NCBI GenBank assembly: GCA_035628995.1
Contig: DASPIR010000003.1
Coordinates: 1 to 53,862, forward strand
Reading direction: 5' to 3'
DNA: 53,862 nt
Source: Clostridia bacterium
GTDB taxonomy: Bacteria > Bacillota > Clostridia > Lutisporales > Lutisporaceae
Part shown: positions 32,904 to 41,560 of the stretch, one piece after another
Numbering within the stretch: the first letter of the stretch is position 1
How the letters are laid out: every line of letters starts with the position of its first letter
The notes under the pieces: generated by a model
Database searches by the model: none
Told to the model about the DNA's origin: nothing
Seen by the model: only the letters and a program-made list of their open reading frames with translations
Translations under genes and position numbers: made by a program

Positions 32904-33014
32904 ACTGCTGCTCCTCTCAATGTTTTTTATTGTAATTATAGCATGTATTGTCTCAATAATAATAGTTTTTAACCAGTACTTTTCATCGTATAGGAAAGTT
33001 AATTTTTAAACGAT

Positions 33015-33836
33015 TTATCCCAATGTATTATCCAGGAACATCATAACGACAAACCCAACAAGCAAGGCATGGGTGGCAAGCTTGGAATGACTCTGCTGAT
33101 GCTGTGTTTCCGGTATTATCTCATGGCTAATGACAAAGAGCATCGCCCCGGCGGCAAAGGCTAAAGCAAAAGGCAGTATCGGTTTGGATACTTGGACAAG
33201 TGCAACACCCAAAAGTCCTCCAATAGGCTCTACCAAACCTGTGCACAGAGCTATCAGGAACGCTTTCTTTTTTGTATAGTGTTCTCTTAAAAGCGGAAGC
33301 GCAACAGCCAGACCCTCGGGCAAGTTCTGCAGTCCAATTCCGATTGCAATACTCAGACCATTAACTATATCACCATCGCCGAAACCAACACCTACAGCGA
33401 GACCTTCAGGAAAGTTATGGACAGTTATTGCAAATACAAACAACCATACCTTTCTGAGGTTGGAATTATTATTTTCATACACAGCTAAATTTCCACCATT
33501 TGTATTTCCGTTTACTGCATTTGAAAGCAGGTTGGTATCAGGGAAAAACTTATCAATGAAATCTAGGAAAATGCCCCCACATAATATGCCTACCAAGGTA
33601 ATGGTTGCGCCCCTTATCCCACCACCGCCTTTTTCGATTGCCGGCACAATCAGACTGAAGGAAGTAGCTGCAAGCATAACTCCGGCAGCTGCACCCAGCA
33701 GCAGGTCAAGCAGCTTCTTAGATATTTTCTTTGTAAAAAATATAGGCAGTGAGCCTATTCCGGTGGCCAGACCGGCACCAAGACTCGCCATAATTCCAAG
33801 CCATATCATATTGAACTGTGAGAGATACTCTATCAT
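33015..33836 (-). CDS. ZIP family metal transporter
   Basis: The product of about 273 residues has eight predicted membrane helices. The diagnostic metal-site motifs are VHNFPEGLAVGVGFG in helix IV and IGLQNLPEGLAVALPL in helix V, as in ZupT/ZIP transporters. It should import zinc or other divalent ions. The start at 33836 is chosen because GGGGGT lies eight bases before it; an in-frame ATG at 33869 precedes that site. An Asn/Gly-rich loop follows the third helix. Confidence 0.92.
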   Translation of the reverse strand: MIEYLSQFNMIWLGIMASLGAGLATGIGSLPIFFTKKISKKLLDLLLGAAAGVMLAATSFSLIVPAIEKGGGGIRGATITLVGILCGGIFLDFIDKFFPDTNLLSNAVNGNTNGGNLAVYENNNSNLRKVWLFVFAITVHNFPEGLAVGVGFGDGDIVNGLSIAIGIGLQNLPEGLAVALPLLREHYTKKKAFLIALCTGLVEPIGGLLGVALVQVSKPILPFALAFAAGAMLFVISHEIIPETQHQQSHSKLATHALLVGFVVMMFLDNTLG

Positions 33837-33966
33837 ACATGGACCCCCTTCAATACCCGCTAATTTCATATTATGATTTAGCTCGGATATGGTTACAACA
33901 AATTATATATGCTTGATATTCCTATGTGCAGTTATATATAATTGAAACATGAGTATAAATTAGGGG

Positions 33967-34085
33967 GCGGAAAAGAGTACTTTGACTCTTTGACATCAGC
34001 CGGAAAGCTTGATGTCTGTGGAATGTGCCTATATGCATGTCCTCATGGAAGAAAGAAGACAGACTATATTGGAAAGTGCAGGTAA
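33967..34085 (+). pseudogene. Ferredoxin-like 3' remnant
   Basis: A frame without a start reads DSLTSAGKLDVCGMCLYACPHGRKK and stops at 34083-34085. The CGMCxxACP pattern is an Fe-S motif as in epoxyqueuosine-reductase-like proteins. Only the C-terminal end remains. Confidence 0.4.
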
Positions 34086-34091
34086 TACTAA

Positions 34092-34838
34092 TTGATCGAG
34101 AATTTATATCTATTCGCAGTAGTTTTTGTGGCGTTATTTGTAAAAGGAATCACTGGCTTTGGGAATACCTTAGTCATGGCACCGCTATTTTCTTTTGTTG
34201 TATCCAATAGGTTTACAACACCTGTTGATTTGCTTATCAGTATACCTACCAATGTTTACCTTGTATGGAGGAATAGGAAGAGCATCAACTTCAGGACGGT
34301 GGCACCACTGTCTCTCACGCTGCTTGCAGGAGTGGTACCTGGCATAATGCTGCTAAAAACAGGAAACGATCTGCTGCTAAAATCCATTCTGGGAGCTGTT
34401 ATTATTGCACTTGGGCTTGAGATGCTGTACCGTAAGCCCAAGCAGCAGGACTCGGTAAAAGTTAACAAAATGTTCCTTGTCATAGTGGGATTGGTATCAG
34501 GAGTATTGGCGGGCATGTATGGAATCAGTGCTTTTCTGGTGGCTTACATAAGCAGGACAAGTGCAGACAGAGGCCAGTTCCGTGCGAACCTATGCAGTTT
34601 GTTCCTGGTGGACAACATTTTCAGGCTGTTTTGGTATTCTGCGTCGGGGATAATGACACTAGAGATTATGAAGTTCACTCTTTTCTTGGCACCTGCAGTA
34701 GCATTGGGAATGTACATAGGTACAAAAGTGGATACAGGACTTAAAGAGGAAACGGTGAGGAAGGCTACCATATACCTGCTTATAGTGAGCGGAGCAATTC
34801 TACTTGCAAGAAGTGCTTGGAGCTTGTATATTATTTAG
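34092..34838 (+). CDS. TauE/SafE (TSUP) family membrane transporter
   Basis: The 248-residue product has seven to eight hydrophobic helices. GITGFGNTLVMAPLFSFV in the first and GLVSGVLAGMYGISAFLV in the fifth are the paired repeat motifs of the TSUP family, which exports sulfite or other sulfur/organic anions. The start is a TTG at 34092 with only a weak site upstream. It follows the ferredoxin-like remnant. Confidence 0.87.
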   Translation: MIENLYLFAVVFVALFVKGITGFGNTLVMAPLFSFVVSNRFTTPVDLLISIPTNVYLVWRNRKSINFRTVAPLSLTLLAGVVPGIMLLKTGNDLLLKSILGAVIIALGLEMLYRKPKQQDSVKVNKMFLVIVGLVSGVLAGMYGISAFLVAYISRTSADRGQFRANLCSLFLVDNIFRLFWYSASGIMTLEIMKFTLFLAPAVALGMYIGTKVDTGLKEETVRKATIYLLIVSGAILLARSAWSLYII

Positions 34839-34887
34839 AATAAACTAGAAAATAGTATTAATAAAATTATGCAATTATAAGGAAATT

Positions 34888-34916
34888 TTGATCTTATGGT
34901 AATATAATATTACTAT
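34888..34916 (+). promoter_or_regulatory. Possible promoter for murI
   Basis: TTGATC (34888-34893) and TACTAT (34911-34916) are 17 bases apart. Each matches four of six consensus positions. They lie about 35 bases before the start. Confidence 0.4.
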
Positions 34917-34949
34917 AGCTTAATTTTCATAGAATTTAAGGAGATTAAT

Positions 34950-35705
34950 ATGAGTATTGGTGTTTTTGATTCCGGTATAGGGGGACTGACGGTACTGAAA
35001 GAAGCGATAAAGATGCTGCCCCATGAGAACTATTTGTACTATGCCGATACTAAGAATGTTCCTTATGGCACAAAGCCAAAGGAAGAGGTAAGGGGCTATA
35101 TATTTGATGCTGTGGATTTTTTCGCGGGCAAGGGGGTTGAAGCTCTGGTAGTTGCCTGTAATACGGCTACGAGCATTGCTATAAATGACTTGAGGAAAAG
35201 ATACAGCTTTCCCATTATTGGTATGGAACCAGCAGTAAAGCCCGCAGTTGAGAAGGTTGATGATAGAAGGGTACTCGTGCTTGCGACCCCTATCACAGTT
35301 AGAGAGAAGAAGCTGCACGATTTGGTTGAAAGACTGGATTCAGAGGATATTGTCGATTTGCATGCGCTTCCGGGTTTGGTAGAGTTTGCAGAGAAATTTG
35401 TTTTCGATGAAGAGACTGTAATTCCATATTTATTAGACGAGTTTTCCAGGTATGATCTCAGAGAATATGGAGCAGTTGTTTTAGGCTGCACGCATTTTGT
35501 ATTTTTCAGGAAGCACTTTGAAATGATATTGCCTGAAGGCGTTGACATAATAGATGGCAATATGGGAACAGTGAACCGGCTTAAGAATTTGTTGGAAAAC
35601 AGAGGATTGAGCTTTGAAGGCAAGGGGGAAATAGAATTCTATTGCTCTGGTGAAAAAGAAACTGATGACAGCAAGTATAGGAGATATTTGGAGCTTATAT
35701 ATTAA
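34950..35705 (+). CDS. murI: Glutamate racemase
   Basis: The 251-residue product has the full racemase pattern: GVFDSGIGGLTV with Asp7 and Ser8, the first catalytic Cys70 in VACNTATS, and the second Cys180 in LGCTHF. It converts L- to D-glutamate for peptidoglycan. YADTKNVPYG near residue 31 is another signature. AAGGAG lies before the ATG. It is a core gene, flanked here by unrelated genes. Confidence 0.95.
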   Translation: MSIGVFDSGIGGLTVLKEAIKMLPHENYLYYADTKNVPYGTKPKEEVRGYIFDAVDFFAGKGVEALVVACNTATSIAINDLRKRYSFPIIGMEPAVKPAVEKVDDRRVLVLATPITVREKKLHDLVERLDSEDIVDLHALPGLVEFAEKFVFDEETVIPYLLDEFSRYDLREYGAVVLGCTHFVFFRKHFEMILPEGVDIIDGNMGTVNRLKNLLENRGLSFEGKGEIEFYCSGEKETDDSKYRRYLELIY

Positions 35706-35802
35706 TGCAATAAGGCTGGCTTCTAGGCTGGCACTGTGAATAACTCATTAAACACAGCACCAGTCTCTCAAGCAGTCGACAGACTTGTTCTTATAAATAC
35801 AA

Positions 35803-36093
35803 TCATTGACTTTCAAGTGAGGTATATCCATAAAGGTAATGGATGTGCTGATTGTTTATTAAGGCAATGCCTTGGTAGTAGTGAATATGACCGCCATTAA
35901 CCTCTATTTCAGGACCAGTTACAAAGTTGTAGTTATGAATGTGACCGTGGTCATATGTGGTTATGCCATATGCTTGATGTATGTGCCCGGGGATGTCGGG
36001 ATTGTACGTTGTAATGCCTGAATATCCATGGTCATGTCCGAAGTTGAAAGTGGTTTCACCACTGTACTCGTGAGTATGGAGTCCGTTGTACAT
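35803..36093 (-). CDS. YmaF-like His-rich protein
   Basis: The product of about 96 residues has repeated units built on H-x-H: HTH, HDH, GHIH, GHIH, GHIH and QHIH, separated by Gly/Tyr-rich strands. It resembles the YmaF family and could bind metal ions. The start at 36093 is chosen because GGAGGTGAT lies upstream, including the alternative ATG at 36108. Function unknown. Confidence 0.75.
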   Translation of the reverse strand: MYNGLHTHEYSGETTFNFGHDHGYSGITTYNPDIPGHIHQAYGITTYDHGHIHNYNFVTGPEIEVNGGHIHYYQGIALINNQHIHYLYGYTSLESQ

Positions 36094-36194
36094 TTTATCA
36101 CCTCCCATAATTATAAATATGTAAAGGCCATATAGCTTGTTACATAAGGGATTATAAATCAGACGGAAGAAATTAATATACAGGGGGTAGGATT

Positions 36195-36755
36195 ATGAAA
36201 CAGAATATTACAATCGAAAATCTTATGGAGCTTACTGAATATCAGAAGGACAGGCTTAATGACCTCTGGACTCCGCGAAAATATGACCTCGCAGCGGGGA
36301 TTCTCTGCAAAGATGCAGAAGACAATGAATATGACATATTTGAATTTGTCATTGGTCATGTGAATATAGGAGAAACAAGGTCTGGTTATTATATGACTCT
36401 GATGAACCTTGAAGCTCTCAGAGACTGGGGGAATCAAGAGGGTAAGGAAGAAGAGGAAGAGGAAGAAGCAGCCGACGTAGAAGAGTACAATGAAGAGGAC
36501 TTTATATTTGAGTATGAGCGTCCTGACGTATATAGCAAAGGGGATTGCATGCCGCTTCTCAGCGTAGGCCAGATGCTTGAAATCCTTGATAAATGCGGAT
36601 ATGGCAAAGGTAACTTCTATGTCAATTGCCAGAAGGACACGAATGGATGGGGAGTTGGCAGGGACATCGAACAATATATAGACTTTGGACCAGATCAAAA
36701 CGGCGAAGAGTTGTGTGACGCTCTCTGGGCAGCAGTCAAAGAGGCGTTACTGTAA
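36195..36755 (+). CDS. Hypothetical acidic protein
   Basis: The 186-residue product has a run of seven Glu in EGKEEEEEEEAADVEE near residue 82-97, a Cys pair at 38 and about 118, and aromatic blocks (DLWTPRKYDL, FVIGHVNIGETRSGYY). No domain is recognised. GGGGGTAGG lies before the ATG. It lies between the YmaF gene on the other strand and the leader region at 36799. Confidence 0.6.
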   Translation: MKQNITIENLMELTEYQKDRLNDLWTPRKYDLAAGILCKDAEDNEYDIFEFVIGHVNIGETRSGYYMTLMNLEALRDWGNQEGKEEEEEEEAADVEEYNEEDFIFEYERPDVYSKGDCMPLLSVGQMLEILDKCGYGKGNFYVNCQKDTNGWGVGRDIEQYIDFGPDQNGEELCDALWAAVKEALL

Positions 36756-36798
36756 GAATGATTTTTATTAATTCATGATAATTAGAACAAGAAACATA

Positions 36799-36827
36799 TT
36801 GACAAAATATTCTTATGATGGTAAAAT
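36799..36827 (+). promoter_or_regulatory. Strong vegetative promoter
   Basis: TTGACA (36799-36804) is followed after 17 bases by TAAAAT (36822-36827). Transcription should start near 36834, just before the structured leader. Confidence 0.75.
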
Positions 36828-36833
36828 TTCTCT

Positions 36834-36934
36834 AATGGTGAGTGTGCCTAAACAAGTATTAGCGGCACAGGGACTATATCCTACACGTAGATTACCCTAC
36901 GGAGTCACTTTCAAGGACTTCGTGGGGCTTTTTC
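36834..36934 (+). promoter_or_regulatory. Structured leader with competing hairpins and a terminator (possible riboswitch)
   Basis: TGTGCC (36843-36848) pairs with GGCACA (36864-36869). CGTAG (36886-36890) pairs with CTACG (36897-36901). The terminator stem CCCTACGGAGTC (36895-36906) with GACTTCGTGGGG (36916-36927) is followed by a T-run and uses the same CTACG, so the two structures exclude each other. This is the usual logic of an attenuator or riboswitch. It does not match the riboswitch consensuses I know. The regulated gene would be the membrane protein at 37067. Confidence 0.6.
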
Positions 36935-37066
36935 TATTCTAAAAGGAGGGGGTGATATCAATAGCACATACACCGATACAATTTATATGGGGATACTGAA
37001 GTCTGAATATGAAGTGATGAAAGAAAATAATGCGTTTCTATGATAAAATATAAAGGAGAGATGGCT

Positions 37067-37483
37067 ATGTATAACACTACCGTTATCTATTTTATGAGTA
37101 TAGCACTCATTGCATATGGTGGGATATTCATAATCAAGAACTTTCTAGTTAATTATAAGGCAAGTGATAATGGATTTAAAAATGTTGCAACCATACTGTT
37201 GATGCTATTCGCTGTTATGAGTGCCATGGCTGCTGCTGGGGATGCTTTTAACATAGAAGGACTTATGGAGGAGCTTAAATACAACATGAATATTGATGTT
37301 GAGATCAGGCAGCTGATGGAAAGAAACATAGCAGGTTACAGGAGAGAGTCAATAATATGCATAATTTCTGGGTATATAATGTTTATTGCATCCTACTTCA
37401 TGTATAAAAATATCAAACAGGAATTATTAAGGAACTTGAATAGATCTAAAGCGAACTGGGATTGGAGCAAGATAAGGAGGTAG
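37067..37483 (+). CDS. Small membrane protein of unknown function
   Basis: The product of about 138 residues has hydrophobic segments near residues 5-23, 38-56 and 96-116. A charged tail (LNRSKANWDWSK) is cytoplasmic. No enzyme motif is visible. The ATG at 37067 lies eight bases after AAAGGAGAG; in-frame ATGs at 37040 and 37061 are less well placed. It follows the structured leader and its terminator, and the GNAT gene starts five bases after its stop. Confidence 0.6.
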   Translation: MYNTTVIYFMSIALIAYGGIFIIKNFLVNYKASDNGFKNVATILLMLFAVMSAMAAAGDAFNIEGLMEELKYNMNIDVEIRQLMERNIAGYRRESIICIISGYIMFIASYFMYKNIKQELLRNLNRSKANWDWSKIRR

Positions 37484-37487
37484 CACA

Positions 37488-38012
37488 ATGTATACGGGAC
37501 AAAAGGTAAGGCTGAGAGAATACAGAAAAGAGGATACAGAAAGAGCACTTCACTATATAAACGATCCAGAGATCAAAAGGCTTTTGACCCCCGGAATTCC
37601 ATATCTTAATACCCTAGAGGATGAGAGAAAGTGGGTTGAAGGCTTATCTGCCAAGGCAGATAACTACAGCTTTGCCATAGAGACTCTTGAAGACGGGAAA
37701 TACATAGGAGGCTGTGGGCTAAACAGCATAGATTGGAAAAACAGTGTGGCGGTAGTGGGAATATTTATAGGGGATAAGAACTATTGGGGCAAGGGTTATG
37801 GAACCGATGCCATGGAAGTTCTTTTGAAATTCATATTTGAGCAGATGAATATTCATAAAGTAAAGTTAAATGTATTCTCTTATAATGAGAGAGCAATAAA
37901 AAGCTATGAAAAATGCGGTTTCAAGGTTGAGGGAGTATTGCGGCAGGAGATATTCAGGGATGGCCGCTATTACGATGAAATAATAATGGGACTTCTGAAG
38001 GAAGAATATTAA
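37488..38012 (+). CDS. GNAT acetyltransferase, RimJ/RimL type
   Basis: The 174-residue product has the RimJ/RimL layout: VGIFIGDKNYWGKGYGTDAM with the acetyl-CoA loop near residues 87-106, NVFSYNERAIKSYEKCGFKVEGV near 124-146, and DGRYYDEIIMGLL at the end. It is N-terminal or small-amine acetyltransferase-like; the target is unknown. AAGGAGG lies before the ATG. It lies in a GNAT-GNAT-cupin cluster. Confidence 0.88.
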   Translation: MYTGQKVRLREYRKEDTERALHYINDPEIKRLLTPGIPYLNTLEDERKWVEGLSAKADNYSFAIETLEDGKYIGGCGLNSIDWKNSVAVVGIFIGDKNYWGKGYGTDAMEVLLKFIFEQMNIHKVKLNVFSYNERAIKSYEKCGFKVEGVLRQEIFRDGRYYDEIIMGLLKEEY

Positions 38013-38075
38013 AATGCATATTTGTAGGAATGTAGGAAATGATACATTCCAAAACTGATAGAAAGGCTGCCTCGT

Positions 38076-38636
38076 ATGGATTGGAATGATTTTCCCATAT
38101 TAAATACCAATAGGCTTGTACTGAGAGAAATAGCATTAGGCGATACCAATGCCATCTATGAAATATACAGCGATCCTAAAGTTGCGGAATATGATTCTTT
38201 TGCACCTGTAAGAACAATAGGTGAAGCCAGGAATATAATACACAATTACAGGAGGGACTTCAAGGAGAAGAAGCAGATACGCTGGGGTATTGTCAGGAAG
38301 GCAGATAACAGTATGATCGGGACATGTGAATTCATGAATTTCGATCATACATCAAGGCGGTGTGAAATAGGCTGTGGACTAGTGAGTAGAGAATGGAAAA
38401 AAGGGTTTATGGCAGAAGCACTGGAACCACTCATTGATTATGGCTTTGATGTGCTTGGTTTAAATAGGATTGAGGCATATATAATTTCTGGAAATAGTGC
38501 ATCAGTGCGATTATTTAGAAAATTGGGTTTTTCTTATGAGGGCATGGTAAGAGAAAGAGAATATTTCAAGGGCAGGTTTCATAATGAAATAATAATGTCC
38601 ATGCTGCGCAGTGATTACAATCTGATTCAAAAGTAG
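38076..38636 (+). CDS. GNAT acetyltransferase, RimJ/RimL type
   Basis: The 186-residue product begins PILNTNRLVLREI, and contains CEIGCGLVSREWKKGFMAEAL and NRIEAYIISGNSASVRLFRKLGF, which are typical of RimJ/RimL GNATs. It ends RFHNEIIMSMLRSDY. The loop WKKGFM lacks the usual second Gly. Its substrate is unknown. It follows a similar GNAT by 63 bases and may result from duplication. Confidence 0.87.
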   Translation: MDWNDFPILNTNRLVLREIALGDTNAIYEIYSDPKVAEYDSFAPVRTIGEARNIIHNYRRDFKEKKQIRWGIVRKADNSMIGTCEFMNFDHTSRRCEIGCGLVSREWKKGFMAEALEPLIDYGFDVLGLNRIEAYIISGNSASVRLFRKLGFSYEGMVREREYFKGRFHNEIIMSMLRSDYNLIQK

Positions 38637-38663
38637 TCTATAATATTATCAGGGGGTGTTCTT

Positions 38664-38990
38664 ATGAATCTAATTAAACTATATGAAATGGCTGAAAAGG
38701 AAATGGTACCCGGCTATCATGCGAAGTTTGTGCACTCAGAGAATGTGACCTTGGCTTATTGGAGTATAGAGGAAGGAAATGCATTGCCAAAACATGCCCA
38801 TCCTCATGAGCAAGTGGTTAATCTTCTTGAAGGAAGCTTTGAGATCACTGTGGATGAAGAAGTATTAATCCTTAAACCAGGATCCGTCGTTGTGATACCA
38901 TCCAATGTAATGCACTCAGGAAAGGCTTTGACTTCATGCAGAATAATTGACGTATTCTATCCTATAAGAACTGATTACATTCAGAAATAG
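38664..38990 (+). CDS. Cupin domain protein
   Basis: The 108-residue product has the first cupin motif, PKHAHPHEQVVNLLEGSFE, with its metal-binding His residues and Glu, and the second motif PGSVVVIPSNVMHSGKAL. It is a one-domain cupin. Some such proteins bind sugars, others are oxygenases or regulators. GGGGGTG lies upstream. The following 38991-39225 contains no gene that I can see. Confidence 0.87.
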   Translation: MNLIKLYEMAEKEMVPGYHAKFVHSENVTLAYWSIEEGNALPKHAHPHEQVVNLLEGSFEITVDEEVLILKPGSVVVIPSNVMHSGKALTSCRIIDVFYPIRTDYIQK

Positions 38991-39225
38991 TAGAAAAGCA
39001 TATCACCTAGTGCTTTTTAACATACCAGCTTTCAAGCTAATAAAAATGTTAAAAACGCACTTCCTTGATGTTGTGTCCTGCTGCTAGCAACGAATTCTAA
39101 TACAGGGCACATGCTTGTAACCTAATGGGACTAAGAGGAATATAATTATAGCAGCAAGAGGCAGATTCCGGAGTTCCATAGGAAAACTTTATTGGCCTTA
39201 AGGGTCGAGACAGGGGTGGTGTGCT

Positions 39226-40050
39226 TTGTTCAGGCAATTGAATGAATGGGACAGGGATACTATTTTTGAATATTTGTATAGAAATGAGGAAGAGGCAGAC
39301 TTTATTATTGGAAATGCCCTGCAGTTCGGCATAATGAACCGGAGTAATATCCTTCGCTGCGGCGATTATTTCGGATATTTTGAAGGAAATACCTTAAAGG
39401 GTATAATCGCATTCTACAATTTGGGAAGCTGTATTCCACATTATGAGTCCATAAGGGCTGTCCCTTACTTTTCTCATTTAATGATAATGAGAAGATTTGG
39501 TATGCTATTGGGGGCGGATCGGCTTGTCAGGCCGCTTTTTGAGTCCGTAAGGAGTTACAAGTCTTTGAGAGAGTATGAAGAATGCAGCTACTATGTTAAT
39601 AGTGATTTAAATCCCTTCAAGCTTGAAGGCGCAGAATTCATTGATGTGTCCGGAGATAGTGATATAAATATTCTGAGTTTTGTGAGAAAGGCATACCTGC
39701 AAGGCTTCGGAGCTGAGCGCACAATAGAGGATACCAAGCTTCTTCTGTCACAGAAAGGCGAGCAGGAAGAGTTTATAATACTATCCATAGATAATAAACT
39801 GGTTGCTCAAGCCTGCATACAAACCTTTACGGACAGTACAAGCCAGGTAGGGGCTGTGTACACTCTTGAGGAAGAGAGAGGCAAAGGCTATGCCAAAGCA
39901 GTGGTTTCAGAGCTGTGCGCCAGGATAATACACAAAGAAAAGCTGCCGACACTTATAGTGAACAAATATAATACCCCGGCCTTAAATGCATATAAGACTC
40001 TTGGATTTTCGCAGCGCGGCGATTATTTGATAATAAGGCTGAACAGCTAA
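39226..40050 (+). CDS. Long GNAT family protein
   Basis: The 274-residue product is larger than a single GNAT domain. The C-terminal half holds the canonical acetyl-CoA loop EERGKGYAKAVVSELC near residues 215-230 and the ending KYNTPALNAYKTLGFSQRG. The N-terminal half (NAFLWEADFIIGNALQF-like in layout) seems to be a second, degenerate GNAT or Eis-like domain. The start is TTG after a GGGGTGG. Substrate unknown. Confidence 0.78.
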   Translation: MFRQLNEWDRDTIFEYLYRNEEEADFIIGNALQFGIMNRSNILRCGDYFGYFEGNTLKGIIAFYNLGSCIPHYESIRAVPYFSHLMIMRRFGMLLGADRLVRPLFESVRSYKSLREYEECSYYVNSDLNPFKLEGAEFIDVSGDSDINILSFVRKAYLQGFGAERTIEDTKLLLSQKGEQEEFIILSIDNKLVAQACIQTFTDSTSQVGAVYTLEEERGKGYAKAVVSELCARIIHKEKLPTLIVNKYNTPALNAYKTLGFSQRGDYLIIRLNS

Positions 40051-40082
40051 TTTAATTATACGAAAGCAGGAGGAGAATACTT

Positions 40083-40886
40083 TTGAACTGGCTCGATAAA
40101 CTTGAGAGAAGACTAGGAAAGTTCGCAATCAAAGACCTTATGGCGTATATCGTAAGTATTACAGGCATTGTATACGCATTGTCCTACTTTGATAATGGCA
40201 GGGCTGTTATAGGCAAATTGATGCTCATACCTCAGCTGGTACTCAGGGGAGAGGTATGGAGGCTTATAACTTATATATTTATACCCCCAAATACATCCAT
40301 AATGTGGATTTTATTCACATTATACTTCTACTACATGGTGGGAAACGCACTGGAGCATGAATGGGGAAGCTTCAAATTCAATATATTTTACTTTACTGGA
40401 ATGATAGGCACTACTATTGCAGCATTTATTACGGGGTATGGGGCTACAGCACTGTATCTCAATTTGTCATTGTTCCTGGCTTTTGCTAAAATATATCCGG
40501 ATTATGAAATACTATTGTTTTTTGTAATACCGGTAAAAGTAAAATATCTGGCAATGCTGAATTGGGCTTTCTTAGCCTTTACAATATTAGCTGGGGACAT
40601 GGCTACCAGGATCATTGCTATAGTTTCAATACTAAACTATTTTCTGTTCTTTGGCAGGGAAATACTTGCTGGAAACAAGAACAGAAGACAGGTTTACAGC
40701 AATAGGAGAAGATTCCAAACAGAGCTTCCGAGAAACTTTACAATACATAGATGTACAACCTGCGGCAAAACCGAAAAGGATGACCCGAACATGGATTTTA
40801 GATATTGTCCGGAATGTGAGGGTGATTATGAATATTGCATGGATCATGTAAGGAATCATGAGCATGTGAAGGGGCCAATGCAATGA
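40083..40886 (+). CDS. Rhomboid-like membrane protein without a visible active site, with a zinc-ribbon tail
   Basis: The 267-residue product has six hydrophobic segments in the first 195 residues, with REVWRLIT-like LRGEVWRLITYIF as in rhomboid proteases, but no GxSG serine motif. The C-terminal 50 residues contain CTTCGK, YCPEC and a final YCMDH, which can bind zinc. It may be an inactive rhomboid-fold protein. The start is TTG after GGAGGAGAA. Its end overlaps the response regulator start by four bases (ATGA), which links it to signalling. Confidence 0.7.
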   Translation: MNWLDKLERRLGKFAIKDLMAYIVSITGIVYALSYFDNGRAVIGKLMLIPQLVLRGEVWRLITYIFIPPNTSIMWILFTLYFYYMVGNALEHEWGSFKFNIFYFTGMIGTTIAAFITGYGATALYLNLSLFLAFAKIYPDYEILLFFVIPVKVKYLAMLNWAFLAFTILAGDMATRIIAIVSILNYFLFFGREILAGNKNRRQVYSNRRRFQTELPRNFTIHRCTTCGKTEKDDPNMDFRYCPECEGDYEYCMDHVRNHEHVKGPMQ

Positions 40887-41560
40887 AGCACATTTTTGTA
40901 GTTGATGATGAGAGAACAATCAGAGACCTGATTAAAAAATACATGGAAAAAGAAGACTATAAGGTCACTCTTTTTGAGGACGGTAAAAACCTGGCAAATG
41001 AAATCAGAAGGCTGAGTCCTGATTTGATAGTGCTGGATATAATGTTGCCCGGTGTTGATGGACTGGAGCTATGCAAGGAAATCAGGAAAACCAGTGAGCT
41101 GCCTATTATATTTGTATCTGCCAGAGACGAGGAATTCGACCGGGTTCTGGGATTAGAGATAGGGGGAGACGACTATCTGGCAAAACCCTTCAGCCCGAGG
41201 GAGCTGGTGGCGAGAGTAAAAAACTTAATAAAAAGAGTGGAAAAGGCGGCTTCGGCAAAGGATGACAAAGAAAGCATCAAAGATATCTGTGTGTATTACG
41301 ATAGGAGATATGTGGACAAGGGTGGAGAAGAGCTGAAGCTGACGACTAAGGAATATGAGCTTTTTGAATTCCTGGTAAAGAACAAGAACATGCCCTTCGG
41401 CAGAGAACAATTGGTAGAGCGGATATGGGGCTATGATTACATAGGGGACTCGAGGATTATTGATGATTTGGTTAAAAGGATAAGAAGGAAGCTTTCTGAG
41501 ATAGGGTCACAAGCAGAGATAACCACAGTATGGGGATACGGGTATAAGATAGATGAATAA
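40883..41560 (+). CDS. OmpR-family response regulator
   Basis: The 225-residue product has a receiver domain (Asp8, Asp9, phospho-acceptor Asp52 in LDIMLPG, and Lys in DDYLAKPF) and a winged-helix DNA-binding domain from about residue 130 (LTTKEYELFEFLVKN, SRIIDDLVKRIRRKL, VWGYGYKID). It should be activated by the kinase encoded next. Its ATG overlaps the rhomboid-like gene stop by four bases, and its stop overlaps the kinase start by eight bases. Confidence 0.95.
   Translation: MKHIFVVDDERTIRDLIKKYMEKEDYKVTLFEDGKNLANEIRRLSPDLIVLDIMLPGVDGLELCKEIRKTSELPIIFVSARDEEFDRVLGLEIGGDDYLAKPFSPRELVARVKNLIKRVEKAASAKDDKESIKDICVYYDRRYVDKGGEELKLTTKEYELFEFLVKNKNMPFGREQLVERIWGYDYIGDSRIIDDLVKRIRRKLSEIGSQAEITTVWGYGYKIDE

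Noticed and set aside
36834-36934. Fluoride riboswitch
   Set aside because: Only a TCCTAC end is similar; the required GATGG and pseudoknot segments are absent.
37488-38636. Recent tandem duplication of the two RimJ/RimL-type GNAT genes
   Set aside because: They share family motifs but the proteins differ in most positions, so a recent duplication is not supported.
38991-39225. T-box or SAM riboswitch before the long GNAT gene
   Set aside because: Some inverted repeats occur (GTGTCCTG with CAGGGCAC), but no T-box TGG-ACC motif and no S-box core is visible.
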